Below are positions 32,723 to 40,302 of a stretch of DNA of 64,000 bases, piece after piece. Numbering within the stretch: position 1 is the first letter of the stretch; each line of letters begins with the position of its first letter. Under the pieces are notes generated by a model. It made no database searches. It saw only the letters and a program-made list of their open reading frames with translations, and was not told the DNA's origin. Source of the stretch: JAJECS01 sp965243625 (GTDB taxonomy: Bacteria > Chloroflexota > UBA11872); assembly GCA_965243625.1 (NCBI GenBank), contig CBDEVI010000002.1, positions 2,604,001 to 2,668,000 of the forward strand, given 5' to 3'. The position numbers and the translations under genes are program-made.

Positions 32723-33814
32723 ATGAGCGATCGGTCGGCGGATGTCGTGATCTGCGGGGGCGGCGTGCTGGGCGCCGCCCTGGCCTACGAGCTCGCCGGG
32801 CGCGGCGTGCGGCCGCTGCTGATCGAATCTCGCGCCATTGCGTCGGGAGCCAGCGGCAAGGCCGCCGGGCTGCTCTCGCCGGCGTCGGACGCACGCGCCG
32901 CCGGACCGCTGGGGCCCCTCTGGCGGGCCAGCCTGGCGCGGCATCACGCCCTGGTCCGCGAGCTGGAGTCCCACGGAGCGCCGGGCTACGGGTTCGAGGA
33001 AAGCCCCTCGCTGCTCGTCACCGCCGACGCCGCCGAAGCCGAGACGCTCCGGCAGACAGGGCCATCCCAGTGGGTGGAGCCCGACGAGGTCCGAGCCCGC
33101 TGCGCCTGGATCGATGGCCCTATAGAAGGTGGCCTGCTGCGCGAAGCGAGCGCCGAGATCGAACCCGCCGCCTTCACCCAAGCGCTGATCCACGCCGCTC
33201 GAGCCCGTGGCGCGCGCGTTGAGCACGCCCAGGTGACCGGGCTGAGCTTGAACGGCCGACGCGTTGCCGGGGTGCAGGTGGACGGCGAGGTGACTCACAC
33301 CGGCGCCGTTGTGCTGGCCATGGGGCCCTGGACCGGCGAGGCTGGCGAATTGATCGGGGTCCGCGTGCCCGTCACTCCGCTCAAGGGCCAAATCCTGCGC
33401 CTGCGCCTGCCGCCCGCAGCCGCCGAAACTCGGTTCTCGGATACCGACGGCAACTACATGGCGCGCAAGGCCGACGGCCTGGTCTACGTCGGTACTACTG
33501 AAGAATCGGTCGGGTTCGACGAGACCCCGACCGCCGCCGCCCGACGCCAAATCATGCGCCAGGCCGGACGCTTCGTCTCCGCTGTGATGCGGGCCGAGGT
33601 CGCGGAGCAGACGGCGTGCCTGCGCCCGCTTTCACCCGACGGATTGCCGATCCTTGGCGCCGCCCCCGGCCTCTCCGGCGCATACATCGCCACCGGCCAC
33701 GGACGCGCCGGCTTGCTGCTTGGCACTGGCAGCGCCGCAGCCCTGGCCGCCCAGATCACCGGCGAGTCGCCCGCCATCGACCTGACGCCCTTCGACCCCG
33801 CCCGCTTCGCCTGA
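32723..33814 (+). CDS. FAD-dependent amine/amino-acid oxidase (DAO family)
   Basis: A 363-residue flavoprotein of the glycine/D-amino-acid oxidase (DAO) fold. The dinucleotide loop DVVICGGGVLGAALAYEL is at residues 8-25; LIESRAIASGASGKAAGLLSP is the flavin-adjacent segment; the C-terminal LPILGAAPGLSGAYIATGHGRAGLLLGTGSA closes the FAD site. It probably oxidises an amine or amino acid such as sarcosine or glycine; the substrate is not deducible. It is divergent from the DUF4202 gene. Confidence 0.85.
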   Translation: MSDRSADVVICGGGVLGAALAYELAGRGVRPLLIESRAIASGASGKAAGLLSPASDARAAGPLGPLWRASLARHHALVRELESHGAPGYGFEESPSLLVTADAAEAETLRQTGPSQWVEPDEVRARCAWIDGPIEGGLLREASAEIEPAAFTQALIHAARARGARVEHAQVTGLSLNGRRVAGVQVDGEVTHTGAVVLAMGPWTGEAGELIGVRVPVTPLKGQILRLRLPPAAAETRFSDTDGNYMARKADGLVYVGTTEESVGFDETPTAAARRQIMRQAGRFVSAVMRAEVAEQTACLRPLSPDGLPILGAAPGLSGAYIATGHGRAGLLLGTGSAAALAAQITGESPAIDLTPFDPARFA

Positions 33815-33866
33815 CCGACGCCCTCCTACGCTGCCCACAGCGCGGACCACCGGGCAACGCCCCCGC

Positions 33867-33896
33867 CTTGTAGGGGCGTCCCTTATGGGCGCCCGG
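33867..33896. repeat. Dispersed TTGTAGGGGCG...GCGCCC element
   Basis: An imperfect palindrome sharing the TGTAGGGGCG start and the CCCTT centre with the element at 59321, and resembling the one at 3605. It lies between the DAO oxidase gene and tRNA-Sec. Confidence 0.5.
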
Positions 33897-33932
33897 ATCG
33901 CCGCGGCTCGACGCCATGCGCACACGCTCGCC

Positions 33933-34030
33933 TGGCGGAGGTGCATGGGAGTCGAACCCACCTAGGACGCTGACCAGCGCCCCACAACGGTTTTGAAGAC
34001 CGCGAGAGCCACCCGGCCCCTTCCACCTCC
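33933..34030 (-). tRNA. selC: tRNA-Sec (anticodon UCA), CCA encoded
   Basis: On the minus strand a 98-base tRNA begins GGAGGTGG at 34030 and ends CACCTCC-G-CCA at 33933. The anticodon loop CTTCAAA (anticodon TCA at 33996-33994) is closed by a GCGGT/ACCGT stem. A 7-bp extra arm (GGGCGCT/AGCGTCC around GGTC) and the TTCGA T-loop with GTGGG/CCCAT stem are present. The UCA anticodon with a long variable arm and extended D arm identifies selenocysteine tRNA rather than tRNA-Ser. The eighth acceptor pair is a G-G mismatch in my fold. No selA, selB or selD is in the window. Confidence 0.9.
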
Positions 34031-34069
34031 ACCGCCACGCTAGCAGGTGCGCGGGCTTCCGGGTACGAG

Positions 34070-34330
34070 CTAGTCCACGCCTAGCTTGTGCAACCGCTCG
34101 TTGAAATCGCCCCGTATGGCATCCACATACTCGGCGCCGGTGAAGGGGCGGTCGGCCCACAGACCCGCGCTAGCGCGGAGCGCACGCAACCTGTCGTCGG
34201 TCGAGAGGGTCCCAAACGTGCGCCGCACGGCGCGCCGGATCAGTTCCGACCGCGAGGCGCCGGTGGTACGCGCGGCGTGATCGAGCAGCGCAAGCTCCTC
34301 GTCGCCAAGATAGATGTGGATGCGTCGCAC
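34070..34330 (-). CDS. Ribbon-helix-helix (CopG-like) protein, probable antitoxin
   Basis: An 86-residue protein. The RHH core RRIHIYLGDEELALLDHAARTTGASRSELIRRAVRRTFG fills the first 42 residues; the C-terminal half (LWADRPFTGAEYVDAIRGD) would be the toxin-binding tail of a VapB-like antitoxin. GTG 34330 fits the start of the DNA-binding strand; longer starts add low-quality sequence. No PIN or other toxin follows downstream, so it is an orphan or remnant, next to the RelE/XRE pair. Confidence 0.7.
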   Translation of the reverse strand: MRRIHIYLGDEELALLDHAARTTGASRSELIRRAVRRTFGTLSTDDRLRALRASAGLWADRPFTGAEYVDAIRGDFNERLHKLGVD

Positions 34331-34431
34331 AACTCCACGTATACACCATCTGGCGTGCGCGGGCGTTCCACGTCTCGGCGTAAGTCGGCGCGACGCCATT
34401 GCCGGAACATGGTGATGTCTCTTGACTGGCT

Positions 34432-34448
34432 GTTCGCTATTTGCGAAC
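34432..34448. promoter_or_regulatory. Palindromic operator of the RelE/XRE operon
   Basis: GTTCGC-TATTT-GCGAAC, perfect 6-bp arms, eight bases before the toxin ATG. A TTGACT at 34422-34427 could be the -35 box, so the palindrome would cover the promoter, as expected for conditional autorepression. Confidence 0.55.
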
Positions 34449-34455
34449 ATACCGC

Positions 34456-34728
34456 ATGCCGCAGGGGCTGCGCATCGAGTGGTCTACGAGAGCCGTGAGG
34501 GATATGCGCCGCCTTCCCGCCAGGGATCGCGAGCGCATCATCGGCAAGGTTGAGCAATATGCGAGCCATCCGGACTCGCTGGCCGCACAGGTGACGGCGC
34601 TGACGGGCAGTGCGTATCTGCGGTTGAGGGTCGGCAACCATCGGGTGATCTTTCGAACCGATCACGATGAACAGGCGCACATGCTGGTATTGAGAGTCCG
34701 GCATCGGAGGGAGGCTTATGGTCCCTGA
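34456..34728 (+). CDS. RelE/ParE-superfamily toxin
   Basis: A 90-residue protein: IEWSTRAVRDMRRLPARDRERIIGKVEQYA forms the N-terminal hairpin-helix; GSAYLRLRVGNHRVIFRTD and VLRVRHRREAYG form the C-terminal sheet with the basic residues typical of ribosome-dependent mRNA endonucleases. ATG 34456 is preferred over a TTG 15 bases upstream. It overlaps the downstream XRE gene by 11 bases, toxin-first as in HigBA-type modules. Confidence 0.85.
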   Translation: MPQGLRIEWSTRAVRDMRRLPARDRERIIGKVEQYASHPDSLAAQVTALTGSAYLRLRVGNHRVIFRTDHDEQAHMLVLRVRHRREAYGP

Positions 34729-35065
34729 CACAACCGTGACGCTGTCGCAGACGGCGTACGAGGCCCTGATCGCACGGAATGAGGAGCTTGAGGACCGGCT
34801 GGCTGCGATGGAAGCCGACGACGGAAGCCGGATTCCCCATGCCGTGGCGCTCGCCATCATGCGCGGCGACCGCCCGTTGGCTGCGTTTCGGAACTATCGC
34901 GGTCTCACGTTGCGGGCGCTTGCTGCAGAGACAGGCATCGCCGCCAGCTACCTGTCCGAAATCGAACGCGGACGCAAGCCGGGCTCGGCGGCGGCGCTGG
35001 CCCGCATCGCCGCCGCGCTGGACACCACGGTCGACGCCCTGCTGAGCGTCCAAGGGCCAGACTGA
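34718..35065 (+). CDS. XRE-family helix-turn-helix antitoxin
   Basis: A 115-residue protein. The N-terminal half (TVTLSQTAYEALIARNEELEDRLAAME) looks like a helical toxin-neutralising segment. The C-terminal half is a Cro/CI helix-turn-helix (TLRALAAETGIAASYLSEIERGRKPGSAAALARIAAAL). It probably binds the palindrome at 34432 and neutralises the RelE-like toxin translated just before it. Confidence 0.82.
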   Translation: MVPDTTVTLSQTAYEALIARNEELEDRLAAMEADDGSRIPHAVALAIMRGDRPLAAFRNYRGLTLRALAAETGIAASYLSEIERGRKPGSAAALARIAAALDTTVDALLSVQGPD

Positions 35066-35139
35066 GGCCGCGAGGAGCCTAATCGGGTGGGCGCAAGTGT
35101 CATCTCGACGCAGGACAACGCCCGTCTACCTCTGCGGTC

Positions 35140-35412
35140 CTAGCGCTCCTCAATCGCCGCCTCCACCCGCTCGACGACGTCAATCGCGCGCACACCGATC
35201 GCCCGACAGATCTCCCGCAATGCGATCACATCGACGCGCAACTCGCCCGACTCATACTTGCTGACGTAGGACTGTGCGCGCCCTAGGCGCGCGGCGACCT
35301 GAACCTGAGTCTGACCGGCCTCAATCCGAAGGTCGCGTAACACCAAACCGGCAAGCGCCCGGAGCCGCTGCCTGTCGTGCGCTGACTGGGCGACCATGCT
35401 GCATTGCAGCAT
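35140..35412 (-). CDS. Small XRE-type regulator, putative controller protein of the Type II RM system
   Basis: A 90-residue single-domain helix-turn-helix protein (LRDLRIEAGQTQVQVAARLGRAQSYVSKYESGELRVDVIALREICRAIGV). Size and position, divergent from the methyltransferase, are those of restriction-modification C proteins. A second ATG at 35397 would shorten it to 85 residues. The perfect 17-base palindrome at 35396-35412 covers both start codons, and another palindrome sits in the shared promoter region. A generic regulator cannot be excluded. Confidence 0.7.
   Translation of the reverse strand: MLQCSMVAQSAHDRQRLRALAGLVLRDLRIEAGQTQVQVAARLGRAQSYVSKYESGELRVDVIALREICRAIGVRAIDVVERVEAAIEER
35396..35412. 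promoter_or_regulatory. Perfect 17-base palindrome over the controller start
   Basis: ATGCTGCATTGCAGCAT: 8-bp arms around one T. It is a possible autoregulatory operator overlapping both candidate start codons of the HTH gene. Confidence 0.5.
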
Positions 35413-35420
35413 CGGGGCGC

Positions 35421-35449
35421 TTGTAAATTATCCCAATTTAGGATATTCT
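35421..35449 (+). promoter_or_regulatory. Methyltransferase promoter with internal palindrome
   Basis: TTGTAA (35421-35426), 17 bases, TATTCT (35444-35449). The spacer holds the palindrome TATCC-CAATTTA-GGATA (35429-35445). The reverse strand offers GATAAT (35432-35427) as a -10 for the divergent HTH gene. One bound protein could therefore control both directions. Confidence 0.5.
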
Positions 35450-35491
35450 CTGCCCGGTACCTGACACGAACGCGCGGTGTCGCCGCTTGCC

Positions 35492-36277
35492 ATGTCCGTA
35501 GACCAGTTGCACGCGGCAGACGGGACGTACCAGCCGCCCAGGACCATGGACTTCCCGCTGGGCGAGGTCCACTGCGGCGATTGCCTGAGCCTCATGAGCC
35601 GCCTGCCGCACGGTTCGGTTGACCTGATCGTGACCAGCCCGCCCTACAACCTGAAGACCAGCACTGGGAATGGCATGAAGAACGGACGGGGCGGAAAGTG
35701 GCCGCGCGCTCGCCTCATGAACGGCTACGCCGACCACCACGACGCGATGCCACACGATCAATATGTGGCCTGGCAACGCAAGTGCCTGACCGCAATGATG
35801 CGCGTGCTCCGCCCGGACGGCGCGATCTTCTACAACCACAAATGGCGCGTCCAAGGCGGACTTCTGCAAGACCGGGCAGACATCGTGGACGGCTTCCCGG
35901 TCCGCCAGATCATCATCTGGAGGCGCAAGGGCGGCATCAACTTCAACCCCGGCTACTTTTTGCCCACGTACGAGGTGATCTACCTGATCGCCAAGCCGGA
36001 CTTTCGGCTGGCGTCCAAGGCCAGCGCCTTCGGCGATGTGTGGGAGATTCCGCAGGAAGGGAATAACCCGCATCCCGCGCCCTTCCCAGTCGAATTGGCC
36101 CAGCGTTGCATCGAATCAACTGATGCACGCATCGTGCTCGACCCCTTCATGGGATCCGGCACGACGGCGGTTGCGGCAGAGGCTGCGCGTCGTGACTGGG
36201 TCGGCTTCGAAATCTCCGAAGAATATTGCGAGCTCGCGCGTGAGCGGATCGCCACCGTACGACGAGCCATTCGTTGA
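35492..36277 (+). CDS. Type II DNA methyltransferase, beta class (TSPPY; probable N4-cytosine)
   Basis: A 261-residue SAM-dependent methylase with the catalytic motif TSPPY at 48-52 ahead of the SAM-binding motif DPFMGSGT at 217-224, the beta-class order. Ser-Pro-Pro-Tyr favours N4-cytosine methylation, as in the enzymes paired with MvaI and BcnI, although N6-adenine is possible. ATG 35492 is preferred over GTG 35477. It overlaps the nuclease gene by four bases (TTGA), tying the two into one RM operon. Confidence 0.87.
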   Translation: MSVDQLHAADGTYQPPRTMDFPLGEVHCGDCLSLMSRLPHGSVDLIVTSPPYNLKTSTGNGMKNGRGGKWPRARLMNGYADHHDAMPHDQYVAWQRKCLTAMMRVLRPDGAIFYNHKWRVQGGLLQDRADIVDGFPVRQIIIWRRKGGINFNPGYFLPTYEVIYLIAKPDFRLASKASAFGDVWEIPQEGNNPHPAPFPVELAQRCIESTDARIVLDPFMGSGTTAVAAEAARRDWVGFEISEEYCELARERIATVRRAIR

Positions 36278-36975
36278 CGATCGCGCTCCCTGGCAGTCCC
36301 CCGTCGACCCAGCGGGACCTCTTCGCGCGCGTGCGCGGCGTGATAGCTGCCGGGTGGCTCGACCTCCCGGAAGGCCCTCGATACAACGGGAGTGGCGGCC
36401 CCGGGAACTTCCTTGAGGACTTGCTCGGCCTCACAGCGGGAAGCCTAGACATCCCGGACGGGGTGGGCTGGGAGCTGAAGTGGTACTCCGATAGCACCAG
36501 CCTCATAACGCTATTTCACAAAGAGGCTGATGGCCCTGAAGCCATCATGCGCTACATGGTGCGTCAGTACGGAAGGCGTGACCGGCTTGGGCGCCTCAGT
36601 TTCCGGCACACGATCAGGGGCAAGTCGGACCGATTCCGCGTTGACGACGACAACGGTCAACTCGTCGTGCGCCCACTAACGGGCAATGGCCCGGTGCCCT
36701 ACTGGACGCATGACGAGCTCCTAAATGCCGCGGGCGCGAAACTGCGGCGACTGCTGACGGTCAAGGGCCAGCGCCTGCGATTCTTGCGCGCTGATGCCTT
36801 CGAGACGTTCAACATCGTGGACTTCGTGTACGAGGTGATGCGAGGCGGCATTGCTATTGACTTCGACGCTCGCGAGGCAAAGCCGGGCAGTGCCGGCCTG
36901 CGAAACCACGGCACGAAGTTTCGTGTGTCGCCAGATGAAATCTGCCGCCTCTATATGCGGAAAGAGCGCGTCTAA
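36274..36975 (+). CDS. MvaI/BcnI-family Type II restriction endonuclease
   Basis: A 233-residue nuclease. GGPGNFLEDLLG (41-52), LDIPD and GWELKWYS (Asp59, Glu67, Lys69) give the PD-ExK-like active site of MvaI/BcnI enzymes, followed by SLITLFHKE. Characterised members cut CCWGG (MvaI) or CCSGG (BcnI) as monomers, so a related pentanucleotide target is likely. Translation probably starts at TTG 36274, overlapping the methyltransferase stop, because the next in-frame ATG is far inside the domain. Confidence 0.86.
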   Translation: MTIALPGSPPSTQRDLFARVRGVIAAGWLDLPEGPRYNGSGGPGNFLEDLLGLTAGSLDIPDGVGWELKWYSDSTSLITLFHKEADGPEAIMRYMVRQYGRRDRLGRLSFRHTIRGKSDRFRVDDDNGQLVVRPLTGNGPVPYWTHDELLNAAGAKLRRLLTVKGQRLRFLRADAFETFNIVDFVYEVMRGGIAIDFDAREAKPGSAGLRNHGTKFRVSPDEICRLYMRKERV

Positions 36976-37174
36976 AGGCGAGAGCGTCCCCTTGCAGGGA
37001 AGAGGGTTCGGCGGAGGGTCAAATCGAACACGTCTTTGGTTGGACACTCGCAGAGGGCTAGGACGATTACCTTCCCGGCGTTCACACACGGGTGCGGTCG
37101 GGCAATGTTCCGTGCAACTGCCTGGCGCTCGCGGTAGCTTGGCAGGTTCCACCGTCTATCCACCCGCCGCTGAT

Positions 37175-38620
37175 ATGACGCCCGACCGCCCCAACATTCT
37201 CTGGTACTGCACCGACCAGCAGCGCTTCGACACCATTGGCGCGCTGGGGAATCCGCACGTCCGCACGCCGAATCTCGATCGCTTCGTGGCGCAGTCGGTC
37301 GCGTTCACGCATGCGTATTGCCAGAGCCCAATCTGCACGCCCAGCCGCGCCAGCTTCCTCACCGGCATGTATCCCAGCCGGATCCACAACGCGCGCAATG
37401 GGAATGCGGTTGTTCCGCCGGAAACTGCTGACTACCTGGTCACCCGCGCGCTGGCCGACGCCGGTTACGACGGCGGCCTGGTCGGCAAGCTGCACCTGGC
37501 CGGCGCGGCCTCGGCCCAGGAGCCTCGCGCGGACGACGGCTACCGCGTCTTCGAATACAGCCACGCCCCGCGCAACGACTGGCCGCTCGCCCAGCACGAC
37601 TACGCCCGCTGGCTGCACGACCAGGGCCACGATCCGGCGGAAGTGCTGCGCACCCGGGCCGGCTACGGCGGGCTCATGGCGCCCACGCCCGAGCGGGACA
37701 ACGTCCCGCCCGAGCTGCACCAAACCACCTGGTGCACGGAGCGCGCCATCGCCTTCATCACCGGCGACCGTGAAGCCGACACGCCCTGGTTCCTCTCCGT
37801 CAATCCCTACGACCCCCACCCGCCCTACAACCCGCCCTGGGAGTACTACCGCCGCTACCACCCGTCGGCGCTGCCCGGCCCGCTGTTCCGCCCAAGCGAT
37901 CTAGAGACCCAGGGCCGCCTCACCCGCGCCGGCGTCGGCTTCCAGAGCGAGTCGCAGCATCCCGACGACTTCCGCGCGCGAGAGGTCCAGGCCGCCTACT
38001 ACGCCATGATCGAGCTGGTCGACGAGCAATTCGGGCGGCTGCTGGACGCCTTGGAGTCAGCGGGCCAGGCCGAGCGCACGGTGGTGATCGTCACCAGCGA
38101 CCACGGCGAGTCGGCGGGCGATCACGGCCTGCTCCAGAAGGGTTGCCGCTTCTTCGACGGCCTCACGCGCGTCCCGCTCATCTGGCGCTGGCCGGGCCGC
38201 TTCACCGCCGGCTTGCGCAGCGATGCGCTGGTGGAGCTCACGGATATTGCGCCCACCCTGCTGGAGATCGCGGGGCTGCCCGTGCCCGAGGAGACCCAGG
38301 GTCGTTCGCTGCTGCCGCTGCTGCAGGGCGCGGCGCCTGCAAATGAACATCGGGCCCACGTGCGCTGCGAGTACCTCGACGCGGTGGACTTTCCCGGCCA
38401 CACCCGCGCCACCATGTATCGCAACCGCCGCTGGAAGCTGAACGTCTACCACAACCACGGGCTCGGCGAGCTCTACGACATGCAGGCCGATCCGCACGAG
38501 TTCGACAACCTGTGGGACAGCCCCGACCACCGCGACGTGCGCGAAGAGCTGCTGCAGGCCAGCTTCAACGCCACCGTCATGGCCCTGGATCCCGGCCCGC
38601 GAAGGACTTCGGGCTTCTAG
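37175..38620 (+). CDS. Sulfatase (formylglycine-dependent, alkaline-phosphatase superfamily)
   Basis: A 481-residue hydrolase of sulfate esters. RPNILWYCTDQQRFD at the N-terminus supplies metal ligands; the maturation motif CTPSR (Cys54) in SPICTPSRASFLTGMYPSR would become formylglycine; the ERTVVIVTSDHGESAGDHGL segment gives the C-terminal metal-binding Asp-His. No signal peptide is seen, so it may be cytosolic. ATG 37175 is the start of family similarity; the upstream 199 bases (36976-37174) hold no gene. A maturase is not encoded nearby. Confidence 0.9.
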   Translation: MTPDRPNILWYCTDQQRFDTIGALGNPHVRTPNLDRFVAQSVAFTHAYCQSPICTPSRASFLTGMYPSRIHNARNGNAVVPPETADYLVTRALADAGYDGGLVGKLHLAGAASAQEPRADDGYRVFEYSHAPRNDWPLAQHDYARWLHDQGHDPAEVLRTRAGYGGLMAPTPERDNVPPELHQTTWCTERAIAFITGDREADTPWFLSVNPYDPHPPYNPPWEYYRRYHPSALPGPLFRPSDLETQGRLTRAGVGFQSESQHPDDFRAREVQAAYYAMIELVDEQFGRLLDALESAGQAERTVVIVTSDHGESAGDHGLLQKGCRFFDGLTRVPLIWRWPGRFTAGLRSDALVELTDIAPTLLEIAGLPVPEETQGRSLLPLLQGAAPANEHRAHVRCEYLDAVDFPGHTRATMYRNRRWKLNVYHNHGLGELYDMQADPHEFDNLWDSPDHRDVREELLQASFNATVMALDPGPRRTSGF

Positions 38621-38938
38621 CTAGGGCCGCGGCGCCATGATGACCAGCAGCCGCGCCCGGTCGCCGGTCTCGTTCGCCACCCCGTGGTCGGAACCCGCCG
38701 GCGCCCACACGGCGTTTCCGGGGCCGAAGGCCTTCCGCTCGCCGTCCACCTCGAACGTCGGCGCGCCCTCGATCACGTAGTAGACCTTGTCGGACGCGGC
38801 GTGGGCGTGCACCCGCTGGTCCTGCCCCGGCTCCAGGCAGTAGACGTCGCAGAACATCCGCTCCGACTCGAACAAGTTGTTCTTGGCCATCTTGGCGGCG
38901 GCAAAGTCGCTGTGGCGATCGACGTGGTGAACGTGCAT
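38621..38938 (-). CDS. Small cupin-domain protein
   Basis: A 105-residue single cupin. The first motif RVHAHAASDKVYYVIEG and the second GNAVWAPAGSDHGVAN give the histidine metal ligands. It is a possible regulator or small-molecule-binding protein of unknown ligand. Its stop codon abuts the sulfatase stop, so the two genes converge without spacer. Confidence 0.82.
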   Translation of the reverse strand: MHVHHVDRHSDFAAAKMAKNNLFESERMFCDVYCLEPGQDQRVHAHAASDKVYYVIEGAPTFEVDGERKAFGPGNAVWAPAGSDHGVANETGDRARLLVIMAPRP

Positions 38939-39000
38939 GGCATCTCCCGATCGGCGGAGTCTCGAGTGGCAGCGTAGCGCCGGCGGCGCGCGACCGTCCG

Positions 39001-40302
39001 CTAGTCCGGCAGCTCCGGTCCGGCGGTCACCAGCGTGTAGGCCTCAGGATCGAGCAGCTGCGCCGCCGCCTGTTGCACGTCGTCCGCCGCCACCGCCTCG
39101 ACGATATCCGGATAGCGCATGAGGTAGTCGAGCCCCAGGCCGAAGTTTTCGATCGTCAGGAGCATGCCCGCGATGCCGCCGTTGCGCTCCAGCCGCAGCG
39201 GCAGCGAGCCGATCATGGCCTGCTTGGTGAGCCGCAGCTCCTCATCGGTCGGCGGCTCGTCCATCAGCCGCCGCGCTTCCGCCAGCCCGCTGCCGACGGC
39301 CTTGGGCACGTTCACCGGGTTCACGCCCGCGCGAATCGTCCACGGCATGCGGGCGTGGGCCGCCTCGGCGTGGCTGGTGGCGTGATAGGCCAGCCCCTGC
39401 GCGTCGCGCACGTTGGCGCCAATGCGTCCGCCAAGCCCCAGCTGCCCCAGGATGTAGTTGCCCATCATGACCGGGAAATACGCCGGATCGAGCCGTCGCA
39501 CGCCCGGCCAGCCGAGCGTGAACTCGGTTTGCGTCTTGCCCGCCAGGCTCAGGTCCTCGCGCACGCCGCCGGCCGTGGTCGCGGCCGTGTCGAAGGTCCG
39601 AATGGCATCGCGCTGGCGCTCGGCGGCGCCCGTGCCGAGTCCCCGCCAGTCCTCGAAATAGCTCGCCGCAAGGTCGCGCACGGCGTCGGGGGTCACCGCA
39701 CCCACCACCGCCAGCACGATCGAAGCCGGATCGAACGCCTCCGCGTGGAAGTCTCGAACCGCGGTCGCAGTGAGGGCCCGCATGGTGTCCGCGTAGCCCT
39801 CGTCGGGACGGCCGTAGGGGTTGTCGCGGCCGAACAGCAGCTCGCGGAAGCGTCGGTCGGCCAGCGCGCCGGGGTTGTTCTCGACGTGCGCGATGCCGGT
39901 GAGCGCCTGGTCGCGCAGGCGCTCGACCTCGTCCTCGGGAAAGGTGGGATTCCGCAGGCCGTCGGCGGCCAATCGCAGCAGCACCTCCAGGTCCTCGGCC
40001 AGGGCGCGGCCGCTGAAGCTGCCGTGCTCGATGCCGGCGCCGAAGTTGAGCGAGGCGCCCACGTCGTCGAGCTCGGCGCTGAACTCCATGAAGGACCGCG
40101 TGGCCGTGCCGCGGTTGAGGCCGTCGGCGGTCAGTCCCGCAAGGCCGCAATCGTCCTCGGATTCCAGGATGGCCCCCGCCGCATGCTGCGCGGCCACCGC
40201 GACGGACGGCGACGACGGGTTGGGGTAGACCAGCAGCACGATGCCGTTGGCCAGGGTGGACCGCGCCACCGTCTCGGGGCCGAGCGCCGGACCGCGCGTC
40301 AC
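39001..40302 (-). CDS. M16-family peptidase-like protein, inactive subunit
   Basis: A 433-residue protein of the pitrilysin/processing-peptidase family (TVARSTLANGIVLLVYPNPSSPSVAVAAQ...). Where an active member has HxxEH it reads LAGLTADGL, so the zinc site is absent. It has the usual two-lobe architecture and R/Y-rich C-terminal half. The start, GTG 40302, overlaps the stop of the active M16 gene (GTGA). It probably forms a heterodimer with that gene's product, as in bacterial alpha/beta M16 pairs. Confidence 0.85.
   Translation of the reverse strand: MTRGPALGPETVARSTLANGIVLLVYPNPSSPSVAVAAQHAAGAILESEDDCGLAGLTADGLNRGTATRSFMEFSAELDDVGASLNFGAGIEHGSFSGRALAEDLEVLLRLAADGLRNPTFPEDEVERLRDQALTGIAHVENNPGALADRRFRELLFGRDNPYGRPDEGYADTMRALTATAVRDFHAEAFDPASIVLAVVGAVTPDAVRDLAASYFEDWRGLGTGAAERQRDAIRTFDTAATTAGGVREDLSLAGKTQTEFTLGWPGVRRLDPAYFPVMMGNYILGQLGLGGRIGANVRDAQGLAYHATSHAEAAHARMPWTIRAGVNPVNVPKAVGSGLAEARRLMDEPPTDEELRLTKQAMIGSLPLRLERNGGIAGMLLTIENFGLGLDYLMRYPDIVEAVAADDVQQAAAQLLDPEAYTLVTAGPELPD

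Noticed and set aside
32670..32894. Longer N-terminus for the DUF4202 protein
   Set aside because: The extension is Arg/Pro low complexity and overlaps the divergent oxidase coding region.
33933..34030. Reading the tRNA as tRNA-Ser or an UGA suppressor
   Set aside because: Ser(UGA) would have anticodon TGA, not TCA, and the long D and variable arms match tRNA-Sec.
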